Source: CAZGSV01 sp964528605 (GTDB taxonomy: Bacteria > Armatimonadota > Zipacnadia > CAZGSV01). From it: a stretch of 25,501 nt of DNA. The stretch lies in assembly GCA_964528605.1 (NCBI GenBank), contig CAZGSV010000043.1:1-25501 (forward strand). Direction: 5' to 3'. Below, in pieces: positions 16,370 through 24,192 of this stretch. The stretch's first letter is position 1. Every line of letters begins with the position of its first letter. The translations under genes and the position numbers were made by a program. The notes beneath the pieces are model-generated. The model was not told the origin of the DNA. It saw only the letters and a list, made by a program, of their open reading frames with translations, and searched no databases.

Positions 16370-16411
16370 ACGGCAACGGTCGCGGCGGCCGCGCCAGCGG
16401 TACGGGTCACC

Positions 16412-16570
16412 CCTACAACTTCCGGTCTAGCGTGCGGTACTGGATGGCCTCGCTCAGGTGGTGGGTTTGGACGGACGCGGTGCCCTCGAGGGCGGCGATG
16501 GCACCCGCCATTTCCGGGGCGGGGCTGTGTCTGCGGGCGCACAGGCGGAAAGATCGCGACGTGATGTTCC
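16412..16570 (-). pseudogene. Decayed duplicate of the 3' end of comM
   Basis: Bases 16424-16500 match 17249-17325, the end of comM, with only a handful of differences. They encode the same peptide LEGTASVQTHHLSEAIQYRT followed by LDRKL and then a stop. Further upstream the likeness fades (LCARRHSPAPEMAGAIA against LSARAYDRILKMARTIA), with a probable one-base frame slip near 16555. There is no start codon with a ribosome site. The copy lies on the same strand as comM, with cspA between the two. Confidence 0.75.
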
Positions 16571-16715
16571 GCGCGAGTGCATTTCTGTCGCTCCGCAAGG
16601 CCGGCGCCGACGGGGGACGTACACTACCCTCTCACTGTCAGCAGGCAGGAGGGGTGTAGCCGGCGGCTCGGGGGACTTGGAGCCAGCGACCCGGGGGGGC
16701 AACCACGGGAGGCCG

Positions 16716-16755
16716 AGACAAGAAGAGAGGGCAAGCGTTCATACGCCCACCCTCT
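16716..16755 (-). terminator. Rho-independent terminator of cspA
   Basis: On the minus strand AGAGGGTGGGCG pairs with CGCTTGCCCTCT, making a continuous 12-bp stem with three G-U pairs and a 6-base loop TATGAA. It is followed by the T-rich run CTTCTTGTCT. It lies about 50 bases past the cspA stop. Confidence 0.65.
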
Positions 16756-16772
16756 TTCGTGAAAGTCGCCTG

Positions 16773-16792
16773 CTCCGCGTCTAGGCGCGGAG
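16773..16792 (-). other. Short hairpin just after the cspA stop
   Basis: CTCCGCG and CGCGGAG, 7 bp, with a 6-base loop. It lies 15-34 bases after the cspA stop and lacks a T-run. It may protect the mRNA 3' end ahead of the true terminator. Confidence 0.4.
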
Positions 16793-16806
16793 TCTAGGTG
16801 TCGGTG

Positions 16807-17010
16807 TTAGACCGGCATTACGTTTGTTGCGGTAGGCCCCTTGGGGCTGTCGCCAACCTCGTAGGAAACCGCTTGGCCTTCGCGAAGGGTCTTGAAGCCG
16901 TCGCCCGTTATGGACGAGTAGTGGACGAAAACATCTTTGGAGCCATCGTCCGCAGTGATGAAGCCGTAGCCCTTCGACTCGTTGAACCACTTAACTTTGC
17001 CAGTGGCCAT
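16807..17010 (-). CDS. cspA: Cold-shock protein (CspA family)
   Basis: The protein has 67 residues, the usual length, with ATG preceded by AAAGGAGG. Both RNA-binding motifs are intact: RNP1 as SKGYGFIT (residues 12-19) and RNP2 as DVFVHYSSI (about 26-34). It ends with the standard GPTATNV strand. It is an OB-fold single-strand RNA/DNA chaperone in the cytoplasm. It has its own promoter about 105 bases upstream, implying a longish leader as is common for cold-shock genes, and its own terminator. The family is certain, but which paralogue it is cannot be told, so the symbol denotes the family. Confidence 0.95.
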   Translation of the reverse strand: MATGKVKWFNESKGYGFITADDGSKDVFVHYSSITGDGFKTLREGQAVSYEVGDSPKGPTATNVMPV

Positions 17011-17115
17011 TGACGAACCTCCTTTCGGTATCGTGCTGCTGTTGCCTCTGGAGCGAACGACACGTACGGGAGATCCGTCTAGCCATCTGCTACAGACCGT
17101 TACAGCGCAAGAGGG

Positions 17116-17144
17116 GTGATAGCATATGGAGCCGGATCGGTCAA
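17116..17144 (-). promoter_or_regulatory. Candidate promoter of cspA
   Basis: On the minus strand TTGACC (17144-17139), a 17-base spacer and TATCAC (17121-17116) precede cspA. The transcript would begin near 17109 and carry a leader of about 100 bases. The -35 is good and the -10 is moderate. Confidence 0.4.
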
Positions 17145-17208
17145 TGCCCGCTTCCCCGCCACCTGGGCGGGCTGCGCGTGAGGCGGGCGGTGGTCGTCAG
17201 GGGCGCCG

Positions 17209-17226
17209 ATCCGCCGTACGGCGGAT
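17209..17226 (-). terminator. Terminator-like palindrome after comM
   Basis: ATCCGCCGTACGGCGGAT is a perfect 18-base palindrome lying 5 bases past the comM stop. It can form a stem but has no T-run, so it is at best a weak or Rho-assisted terminator. Confidence 0.4.
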
Positions 17227-17231
17227 GCGGC

Positions 17232-18767
17232 CTACCCCCAGAGTTTGCGGTCTAGCGTGCGGTATTGGATGGCTTCGCTCAGGTGGTGGGTTTGGACGGA
17301 CGCGGTGCCCTCAAGATCGGCGATCGTCCGCGCCATCTTAAGAATCCGGTCGTAGGCCCGGGCCGACAGCCCGAACTTCGTCACCGCCATCCCCAGCAGC
17401 GACCGGCTCTGCTCGTCCAACTGGCAAAACTCGTGCATCTCCCTCGCCCGCATCTGCGCGTTGCAGAAGATGGGCGCGCCCTCAAACCGGCGCCGCTGTC
17501 GCTCGCGCGCCTCGGAGACGCGCGCCCGCATCTCCGCCGTGGCGTCCGCGCCCACCGCCGGCGACATCACCTCGGTGTACTCCAGCCGCGGCACCTCCAC
17601 CTGAATGTCCATGCGGTCGAGCAGCGGGCCCGAGATGCGCATCAGGTAGCGGTGAATCTGCCCGGGCGTGCAGGAGCAGCCGCGCACCGGGTCGCCGAAG
17701 AAGCCGCAGGGGCACGGGTTCATCGCCGCAACCAGCATGAAGCGCGCCGGGAAGGTGACCGTGGAATGGGCGCGCGCGATCGTCACCCTACCTTCCTCCA
17801 AGGGCTGGCGCAGCACCTCCAGCGCCGAGCGCTCGAACTCAGGCAACTCGTCAAGGAAGAGTACCCCGTTGTGCGCCAGGCTCACTTCGCCCGGCTTGGG
17901 AACCGTGCCCCCCCCGACCAGCCCGGCGGTAGAGGCGCTGTGGTGCGGCGTGCGGAACGGCCGCGTCGTCAGCAGGCCCTGGTCGCGATTCACCAGCCCG
18001 GCCACCGAATAGACGCGCGTGACCTCCATCGCCTCCTCGCGCGACAGCGGCGGCAGAATCACCGGCAGCCTGCGCGCCAGCATCGTCTTGCCCGCGCCGG
18101 GGGGGCCGACCATGAGGACGTTGTGCCCGCCGGCGGCGGCGACCTCGAGCGCGCGCTTGACGTGGTACTGGCCCTTGACCTCGGCGAAGCTGACGCCGTA
18201 GTCGGCCCGCGCTAACGCCGCATCCACATCCGCTCCCTGCGCGTACGGCAGCGCCTGTTGCCCCTCGAGGAACGCCGCCGCCTCGCACAACGACTCCACG
18301 GGCACCACCTCCAGCCCCTCGACCACCGCCGCCTCGCGGGCGTTGTCGCGCGGGAGAACGATGCCGCGCTTGCCTGCCTGCCTCGCGCACAGCGCCGCCG
18401 GCAGCGCGCCGTTGACCCGGTTCACCCGCCCGTCGAGCGACAGTTCGCCGATGACGAGATACTTGTCCGGCGCCTGAGCGACCACCTGGTCGGCGGCGAT
18501 GAGAATGCCTAGGGCGATGGGCAGGTCGAAGGACGGGCCTTCCTTGCGGATGTCGGCGGGTGCGAGGTTGACCGTGATCCTGCGGTTGGGGAACTCGAAG
18601 GCGGAGTTGCGGATGGCGGCGCGCACGCGGTCAATGCTCTCCTTGACCGAGGGGTCGGGGAGGCCGACCACGTTGAAGCCGGGCATGCCCAGGCGCAGGT
18701 CCACCTCCACCCGCACGGGCATCGCGTCGATCCCCACGATCGCAGCCGAATCGAGCGTCGCGAGCAT
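17232..18767 (-). CDS. comM: YifB/ComM family Mg-chelatase-like AAA+ ATPase
   Basis: The protein has 511 residues, near the usual length. ATG at 18767 is chosen because homologues begin 'ML...VDSAA..GIDA..V.VEVDL' and GGTGG precedes it; a GTG at 18794 would add nine residues. Residues 1-170 are the ComM N-terminal Lon-protease-like fold (GMPGFNVVGLPDPSVKESID, then GELSLDGRV). The AAA+ core has Walker A GPPGAGKT (221-228), Walker B VLFLDE (302-307) and the RTPHHSAS motif (272-279). A Cys-rich segment CPCGFFGDP..GCSC (352-366) precedes the helical C-terminal domain. ComM is a hexameric branch-migration helicase that helps integrate donor DNA in natural transformation. No other competence genes are seen. 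A fragment of its 3' end is duplicated at 16412-16570. Confidence 0.93.
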   Translation of the reverse strand: MLATLDSAAIVGIDAMPVRVEVDLRLGMPGFNVVGLPDPSVKESIDRVRAAIRNSAFEFPNRRITVNLAPADIRKEGPSFDLPIALGILIAADQVVAQAPDKYLVIGELSLDGRVNRVNGALPAALCARQAGKRGIVLPRDNAREAAVVEGLEVVPVESLCEAAAFLEGQQALPYAQGADVDAALARADYGVSFAEVKGQYHVKRALEVAAAGGHNVLMVGPPGAGKTMLARRLPVILPPLSREEAMEVTRVYSVAGLVNRDQGLLTTRPFRTPHHSASTAGLVGGGTVPKPGEVSLAHNGVLFLDELPEFERSALEVLRQPLEEGRVTIARAHSTVTFPARFMLVAAMNPCPCGFFGDPVRGCSCTPGQIHRYLMRISGPLLDRMDIQVEVPRLEYTEVMSPAVGADATAEMRARVSEARERQRRRFEGAPIFCNAQMRAREMHEFCQLDEQSRSLLGMAVTKFGLSARAYDRILKMARTIADLEGTASVQTHHLSEAIQYRTLDRKLWG

Positions 18768-18825
18768 TCCGCCCACCAGTATAGCGATGCCCACCCCGGC
18801 GGGAAACTAGGCAGGAGGAATCCGG

Positions 18826-18899
18826 GGGCAGTGACCCATTCTCCCATCAGCACAGTGCGTCGCGAGACACACACGCGGAGAATGGGTTGCGGTCCCCAG
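18826..18899. repeat. Dispersed palindromic element, copy 2
   Basis: The left arm is GGGGCAGTGACCCATTCTCC (18826-18845). The right arm is 18878-18898: GGAGAATGGGTTGCGG, then TCCCC. The arms pair along most of their length. The sequence GAAACTAGGC lies just to its left and recurs in copy 3. The element sits where the ABC ATPase pseudogene loses its natural end. Confidence 0.7.
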
Positions 18900-19345
18900 T
18901 GGCCCGGCATCGCGGCCGACTGCGCCTCGAACATGGAGCGGTACAGCCCCTCGACCGCGTAGAGGTGCTCGTGAGTGCCCTGCCGCGCGAGGCGCCCGCC
19001 ATCGAGCGCCACAATCAGGTCCGCGTTCACCAAGGTGCTGAGTTGATGAGCGATCATGGGCAGCGTGCGATTGCCCAACGCATCCGCCAAACGCTCCACA
19101 ATCTCCGCGGCCGTGAGGGCGTCCAGAGCCCAGGCCGGCTCGTCCAGTATCACCACCGCCGGACGCTTGAGCAGCACCCGCGCCAGGCCGACGCGCTGGC
19201 GCTCCCCGCTGGACGGGCTGACCCCAGCCTCGCCTACCAGCGTGTCCAGGCCGGCAGGCAGGCGCTCGATGAGCGGACCCAAGCCGGCCTCGCGCGCCGC
19301 CACCCCTGGCCGGGCAGGCGCGTCAAACCTGAAGGTTTGAGCCAC
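18900..19345 (-). pseudogene. Truncated ABC-exporter ATPase domain
   Basis: About 145 residues match the second half of a type I exporter nucleotide-binding domain: IERLPAGLDTLVGEAG, a weakened signature PSSGERQRVGLARVLL in place of LSGGQ, Walker B AVVILDEP, H-loop IAHQLSTLVNADLIV and the usual ending GTHEHL.AVEGLYRSMFEAQ. Walker A, the Q-loop and the whole membrane domain are missing. The fragment begins at the 'NV' just before the helical domain. After SAAMPGHW the frame runs into repeat copy 2 and then into an out-of-frame part of comM, so its own stop is gone. It cannot work as a transporter and is a remnant of a lost gene. Confidence 0.75.
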
Positions 19346-19379
19346 GTTGGAGCGGTGGGTGGGGGCCCGACCTGGCGTC

Positions 19380-19408
19380 TTGAAGGGGTGCCTGGGGCGT
19401 GCTACTCT
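19380..19408 (+). promoter_or_regulatory. Candidate promoter of the DUF5916 gene
   Basis: TTGAAG (19380-19385), a 17-base spacer and TACTCT (19403-19408). The transcript would start only about 9 bases before the ATG at 19424, which fits the absence of a ribosome site there. Confidence 0.35.
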
Positions 19409-19423
19409 GAAACCCCGTACGCT

Positions 19424-21472
19424 ATGCGGACAGGGTCAAAGGTGGGCCCGCAGGCTCTCTGCGGGCTCTTGGTCTACCTGGTGTGTGCAGTCGCGCCCGC
19501 GGTAGGGCAGGAGGCCAAGTTGCCCCCCCCGCCGACGTGCGCAGCGGTCGCGGTGGAGGTGCCGCCCCGTATAGACGGCGTGCTTGATGACCCCGCCTGG
19601 GCGCAGGCCTCCAAGTTCACCGACCTCGTGCACAGCAGCCTGGGCACGCCTCCGCCCGAGCCCACCACCGTTTACCTATGCTACGACAGCACGCGCCTCT
19701 ACGCGGCCTTTCGCTGCGAGGACGACCAGCCCAGTCTAATTCGCGCCCAGCAGACTGTGCGGGGGGGCACGCTCTCCGGGGACGACTTCGTCTCCGTGGC
19801 CTTCGACACCACCTACACGCATCAGCGGGTCTACGAGTTCCGCGCGAACGCCGCGGGCACGCAGCAGGAGACCATTCCCGGAGGCGCCGCGGCCAAGGTT
19901 CAGTGGCGCGGAGACTGGTTGGCCGCGGCCCGGCGCTATGACTGGGGCTATGCGGTGGAGATAGCGGTGCCCATTGGCATGCTGGTCTATCCGTCGGGGC
20001 AGTCCACCTTCGGCGTTGAGTTCGCCCGGCAGATCGGGCGCCTCGGCGTCATCCTTCATTGCCCTTTCCTGGGCAACACCTCGGATCAGACGCGCATGCT
20101 GTGCTGGACGGGGCTGCGCCTGCCGAAGCACGAGGCTTCGGTCAGGTACATGCCTTACGCGACCGCCACCGCAGGCGAGGGTACGGCGCGCGCTTTTGAC
20201 GCCGGCGCCGACGCTAAACTGATATCCCCCTCGGGCATCACGGCGCTGGCCACCGTCAACCCGGATTTCCAGAACATCGAGGACACGGTGCAGAGCATCG
20301 CATTCTCGTTCACTGAGCGTTATCGAGCGGACGCCCGGCCGTTCTTCACCGAGGGGGCTGACGGCGAGTTCCCCGGGTCCGACCTCTTCTACTCCCGGCG
20401 GATTGAGGCCGTGGACCTGGGCGTGAAGGCCTTCGGCGAACTGCGCCACAACGCCATAGGCGTGGTGGCCACGGCCAAGCGCGAGGGGGATCAGGCCCTG
20501 GTGGCGAACGTGCGACACAACTTCTCCCCCTACGCGAATCTGGGAGGAGCGGTGACGGTGCACAATCCTGCCTCGCTGCCGCACTCCATCGCGGGAAGGG
20601 TGTCGGGCCGCTGGGACTGGTTCGCGGGCGCCAACCGGTTCAGCGTACAGGGCCACCTCGAGGGGGCGGACACCTACTACCTCGACGACAACGACCAGCA
20701 GGCGCACGCGCGCGGTGGCCGCGGGTATGTTACGGTGGGCAATACTCCGCCCAACGGCGGCCTAGCCTTCTCTCTGGGCTATACCACCGTTGACTCCGGC
20801 TACCGCCCCTCGCTCGCCCTCGACCAGGATCGGGGCTATGCCGGGCCCTCGGTCTCGGTGAGCCAGTCGGAGACCTGGCCGGCGGGCCCGCTGAGTTCGC
20901 GCGGCTGGAGTGCGAGCACCTACGACTACCGGAAACGAGGCGGCGGCAGTTTCGACCGCTGGACCTCGGCCGACTACTGGTGGGCCTGGCGGCAGGGGCG
21001 TTACCTGTGCCTGATCGCCGGGGGGGGCGAGCGCGAGCGCGTCGCCAACACGGCGCTCTCGGTGACCTACAGTTGGAACACGAAGTCGCTCTACGAATCG
21101 GGTAGCCTGAGCGCGACCACGGGCAGGCGAGAGGGCGGAGGCTATCGTTACCTGAGCCTGTCGCAAGGGCTGGAGATTCGGCCGGGCTGGACCGCGAGCC
21201 TCTCGTTCGAGGCGAGCATTCTCAGGCCACCGGCCGAGGATGCGGCCACCGACACCCAGACGGTATTGACTACCGCGTACCAGTTGACCCCGGAGAAAAC
21301 GGTTGCCGCTCGCCTGCTCCATCGCGACGGCGAGGGGCTCAACTTTTTCGCCTCCTACGGGCAGCGGGTGCGCAAGGGGATGGACGCCTTCCTTTTACTG
21401 GGCAACCCGGATCCCGAGACGCGCGGCCTGAGCAGTCGCATCGCGGGCAAATTCGTGTGGACGTTGGACTAG
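19424..21472 (+). CDS. Outer-membrane barrel protein with CBM9-like N-terminus (DUF5916 type)
   Basis: The protein has 682 residues. ATG at 19424 is chosen because a signal peptide follows (GPQALCGLLVYLVCAVAPAVG). The frame is open further upstream, but that part is antisense to the ABC pseudogene. Residues about 40-235 are a carbohydrate-binding family-9-like domain (PPRIDGVLDDPAWAQAS, then TTVYLCYDSTRLYAAFRCED). The hallmark of DUF5916 follows: ATVNPDFQNIEDTVQSIAFS, then RPFFTEG. The rest is a series of amphipathic strands rich in Tyr, Trp and Gly, ending FVWTLD. Such proteins are thought to sit in the outer membrane and may bind or take up glycans; the substrate is unknown. There is no clear ribosome site. 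It is the only gene between the pseudogene and korA. Confidence 0.8.
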   Translation: MRTGSKVGPQALCGLLVYLVCAVAPAVGQEAKLPPPPTCAAVAVEVPPRIDGVLDDPAWAQASKFTDLVHSSLGTPPPEPTTVYLCYDSTRLYAAFRCEDDQPSLIRAQQTVRGGTLSGDDFVSVAFDTTYTHQRVYEFRANAAGTQQETIPGGAAAKVQWRGDWLAAARRYDWGYAVEIAVPIGMLVYPSGQSTFGVEFARQIGRLGVILHCPFLGNTSDQTRMLCWTGLRLPKHEASVRYMPYATATAGEGTARAFDAGADAKLISPSGITALATVNPDFQNIEDTVQSIAFSFTERYRADARPFFTEGADGEFPGSDLFYSRRIEAVDLGVKAFGELRHNAIGVVATAKREGDQALVANVRHNFSPYANLGGAVTVHNPASLPHSIAGRVSGRWDWFAGANRFSVQGHLEGADTYYLDDNDQQAHARGGRGYVTVGNTPPNGGLAFSLGYTTVDSGYRPSLALDQDRGYAGPSVSVSQSETWPAGPLSSRGWSASTYDYRKRGGGSFDRWTSADYWWAWRQGRYLCLIAGGGERERVANTALSVTYSWNTKSLYESGSLSATTGRREGGGYRYLSLSQGLEIRPGWTASLSFEASILRPPAEDAATDTQTVLTTAYQLTPEKTVAARLLHRDGEGLNFFASYGQRVRKGMDAFLLLGNPDPETRGLSSRIAGKFVWTLD

Positions 21473-21602
21473 GCCGGTGCGCCGGGCTGGCGGCACAGCG
21501 GCTGCTTGGTCGCGCCTCCTTGGTGAGGCCCGGCGGGCGGGGTGCAATCCCCCAGGGGAGCGCGTTATGGTAGATTGAACGAGCCCAGGAAGGGGGTAGC
21601 AA

Positions 21603-23309
21603 ATGGTGCGGAACGAGTACACCGTACTTATCGGCGGGCAGGCTGGCGACGGCATCAAGCAAGCGGGCAATACCATCGCCCGGCTCTTCAACCGACTCGG
21701 CTATTGGATCTTCGTTTACGAGGACTACCCGTCGCTCATCAGAGGCGGGCACAACTTCGCCGTCATCCGCGCCGCGCCGCAGAGAATCATCGCGCACAAG
21801 GACAAGGTGGATGTCCTACTTGCGCTGAATCAGGACACTATCGCCCAGCACACGCGGCGCCTGAGCCCTGACTCGCTGGTGATCTTCGACTCGAGCGCCG
21901 TCAAGGCACAGGGGCTCGCGGTGCCCATGGGCGAGATGGTCAAGAGCAAGAACCTCCCGCCCATCGTTCGGAACACGGCCGCGTTGGCTGTGCTTGGGGC
22001 CGTGACCGGCGCCGACTTCTCCATCGTCGAGGACGTCATCAGGAGCGCCACCAAGCGCAGCGTCGAAGAGAACATCGCAGTGGCGAAGGAGGCCTACGCC
22101 CAGGCGGGCGGCGAGCACAATCACCTCCATGTGCCCGTGCTCGACAACCCGCCGAAGCCGCTGCTCAACGGCAACGAGGCGATCGCGCTGGGCGCGGTGA
22201 AGGGCGGGATGAGACTGCACGTCGCCTACCCGATGACACCCTCTTCCCCCATCCTGCACTACTTGGCGGCGCAGGCGGACCGGCTCAACATCGCCACCAT
22301 TCACCCCGAAAGCGAGATCGCCGTCATCGGCATCGCGCAAGGAGCCGCGTACGCAGGGGTGCGGTCAATGGTCGCCACCTCCGGCGGCGGCTTCGCCCTC
22401 ATGGTCGAGCACTTGAGCCTCGCCGGGCAGGCGGAGATTCCCACGGTGGTCGTGCTGGGCCAGAGGCCTGGCCCCTCGACCGGGCTGCCGACCTACACCG
22501 ACCAGGCGGACCTCTTCTTCGCCTTGTACGCGGGCCACGGCGAGTTCCCGAGAGTAGTAGTCGCGCCCGGGGACGCCGAGCAAGCCTGCGAACTCACCGC
22601 GGAGGCGATGAACCTCGCCTGGAAGTTCCAGTCGCCGGTGATCCTGCTGAGCGACAAGGAGTTGGGCGAGAGTACCTTCTCCACGGTGCTGGACGAGAAC
22701 GTGGCCGCGGTCAAGGAGCCGCCGCTGTGGGATGGCGGGGGCGAGTACAAGAGATACGCCCTCACGCACGATGGCGTGTCGCCGCTCGCCTTCCCCGGGG
22801 ACCCGCGAGCCACGGTGAAATCCAACAGTTACGAGCACGACGAGATGGGCATCACCACGGAGGAGTCGCCGCTGGTCATTCGGGCGCGGGAGAAGAGGTT
22901 GCGCAAGGGGCGCGCCATAGAGGCGGAGATCAGGAACAGAGAAGCGGTGCGCACCTACGGCAATCCCGAGAGCGACATCGTGCTCGTGACCTGGGGTTCG
23001 ACCACGGGCCCAGTAGTCGAGGTGGCGGAGAACCTAGGCCTCAAGGTCGTCCAGCCGCTGTACTTGCAGCCGCTTCCGGTGTGGGAGTTGGAGAAGCACT
23101 TGGGAACAACGAGGCCGCCGGGCGAGCCGGCGGCTCGCCCCTACGAGCCGCCCCGCAAAGTGATCGCCGTGGAGGTGAACTCCACCGGCCGCCTCTGCAC
23201 CTGGCTGCGCTACCACGGGCACCGAGTGGACGAGAGCATTCTCAAGTACGACGGGCGGCCCTTCGCCGTGGATGAACTGGAGGAGAAGGTGAAGGGGGTG
23301 CTGCAATGA
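21603..23309 (+). CDS. korA: 2-oxoacid:acceptor oxidoreductase, fused gamma-alpha subunit
   Basis: The protein has 568 residues, with ATG preceded by AGGAAGGGGG. Residues 1-175 are the gamma domain (LIGGQAGDGIKQAG; SLIRGGHNF at 44-52). The alpha domain follows, with YPMTPSSPI at 209-217 and HPESEIA at 234-240. The C-terminal domain includes DIVLVTWGSTTGPVVEV. With the next gene it makes the two-subunit enzyme that oxidatively decarboxylates a 2-oxoacid (2-oxoglutarate or a related acid) to the acyl-CoA, passing electrons to ferredoxin. The exact substrate cannot be told by eye, so the symbol is by similarity. Oddity: residues about 506-514 (RPPGEPAARPY) are encoded by a GTAGGGGCG-type hairpin repeat, an in-frame insertion in what should be a loop. 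The gene overlaps korB by 4 bases. Confidence 0.9.
   Translation: MVRNEYTVLIGGQAGDGIKQAGNTIARLFNRLGYWIFVYEDYPSLIRGGHNFAVIRAAPQRIIAHKDKVDVLLALNQDTIAQHTRRLSPDSLVIFDSSAVKAQGLAVPMGEMVKSKNLPPIVRNTAALAVLGAVTGADFSIVEDVIRSATKRSVEENIAVAKEAYAQAGGEHNHLHVPVLDNPPKPLLNGNEAIALGAVKGGMRLHVAYPMTPSSPILHYLAAQADRLNIATIHPESEIAVIGIAQGAAYAGVRSMVATSGGGFALMVEHLSLAGQAEIPTVVVLGQRPGPSTGLPTYTDQADLFFALYAGHGEFPRVVVAPGDAEQACELTAEAMNLAWKFQSPVILLSDKELGESTFSTVLDENVAAVKEPPLWDGGGEYKRYALTHDGVSPLAFPGDPRATVKSNSYEHDEMGITTEESPLVIRAREKRLRKGRAIEAEIRNREAVRTYGNPESDIVLVTWGSTTGPVVEVAENLGLKVVQPLYLQPLPVWELEKHLGTTRPPGEPAARPYEPPRKVIAVEVNSTGRLCTWLRYHGHRVDESILKYDGRPFAVDELEEKVKGVLQ
23120..23144. repeat. GTAGGGGCG-type hairpin repeat, copy B, inside korA
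   Basis: GGGCGAG, a 7-base loop, CTCGCCC, then CTAC. Its reverse complement matches copy A at 14876-14900 in 22 of 25 bases. The stem has a G-C pair where copy A has C-G. It is translated within korA. Confidence 0.65.
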
Positions 23310-24178
23310 GCATGACGGTTGACTCCCTCAAGACTTATGCGGTCAACACCTGGTGCCCGGGCTGCGGCAACTTCGGCATCGAGCGCGGCATCAAGCAAGT
23401 CTTCGCGGACCTGGTCAACGAGGGCTCGGTGAAGAAGGAAAACATAGTCATCCTCTCGGGCATCGGCTGCCACGCGAAGATGGTGGACTACATCGCGGTG
23501 AACTCGTTCTATTCGCTGCATGGGCGTGTGGTGGCGCCCGCGACGGGCATCAAGGTCGCCAACCCGGAGTTGACGGTGGTGGGCTTTGCGGGCGACGGCG
23601 ATGCCTACGGCGAGGGCCTGGAGCACCTCATCTTCGCGGCCAAGCGCAACGTCAACATCACCATGATGATCCACAACAACCGCGTCTACGGGCTGACCAC
23701 CGGCCAGTACACCCCCACCTCGCCCAAGGGCTTCGCCGGCAGGTCAACCCCGAAGGGCTCGTTGGAGGAGCCGATGAACCCGATCGAACTCATGCTGGCG
23801 AGCGGCGCGAGTTTCGTGGCGAGGGCGTTCCCGCTCCAGTTGGAGCCGATGAAGTCAGTGATGAAGCAGGCCATCCTGCACAGGGGCTTCGCGCTGGTGG
23901 ACATCTTGCAGCCCTGCTTCACCTTCTACAACACCTATCAGTTCTACCGCCCGCGCGTTTTCGACCTGCAGCAGGCCGGGCATGACCCGTCAGACTGGGA
24001 GGCCGCCATGCAGCGGGCGCGGGAGTGGAACTACACCGACGCGGACGACTCCAAGATAGCCCTGGGTGTCTTCTACCGGGCTGAGAAGCCGGCTTTCGAC
24101 GAGAGCCTGCTGGGCGAGAGGCGACTGCTGGCGCTCTCGTCGCCGGCGCTCGACGGAGTGCTGGAGACGCACATCTGA
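23306..24178 (+). CDS. korB: 2-oxoacid:ferredoxin oxidoreductase, beta (TPP-binding) subunit
   Basis: The protein has 290 residues. Its ATG overlaps the korA stop (ATGA), so translation is coupled. The TPP/magnesium motif is GDGDAYGEGLEHLIFAAKRN, followed by MMIHNNRVYGLTTGQ (97-134). Four cysteines at the places expected for the single iron-sulfur cluster are C17 and C20 (WCPGCGN), C55 (GIGCHAKM) and C204 (QPCFTF). GRVVAPATGIKVANP (73-87) is also typical of KorB/OorB. The cytoplasmic enzyme reduces ferredoxin. No separate ferredoxin subunit gene is next to it, as is usual for the two-subunit class. The length is normal. Substrate specificity is not certain. Confidence 0.93.
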   Translation: MSMTVDSLKTYAVNTWCPGCGNFGIERGIKQVFADLVNEGSVKKENIVILSGIGCHAKMVDYIAVNSFYSLHGRVVAPATGIKVANPELTVVGFAGDGDAYGEGLEHLIFAAKRNVNITMMIHNNRVYGLTTGQYTPTSPKGFAGRSTPKGSLEEPMNPIELMLASGASFVARAFPLQLEPMKSVMKQAILHRGFALVDILQPCFTFYNTYQFYRPRVFDLQQAGHDPSDWEAAMQRAREWNYTDADDSKIALGVFYRAEKPAFDESLLGERRLLALSSPALDGVLETHI

Positions 24179-24192
24179 GGGCCGGGACACCA

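Larger units (their letters stand above)
16261..16806. other. 546-bp gap with comM fragment, hairpin repeat and cspA terminator
   Basis: No intact gene was found. The gap contains hairpin repeat copy C (16348-16369), a decayed copy of the comM 3' end (16412-16570), the terminator of cspA (16716-16755) and a second stem just after the cspA stop (16773-16792). The open frames that cross it are low-complexity Arg/Gly/Pro-rich and lack ribosome sites. Confidence 0.6.

Noticed and set aside
19323..19340. Perfect 7-bp hairpin TCAAACC-TGAA-GGTTTGA as a terminator
   Set aside because: There is no T-run, and it lies inside the ABC remnant's reading frame; it may be chance.
21560..21580. -10-like TATGGT and TAGATT upstream of korA
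   Set aside because: No acceptable -35 box at the right distance.
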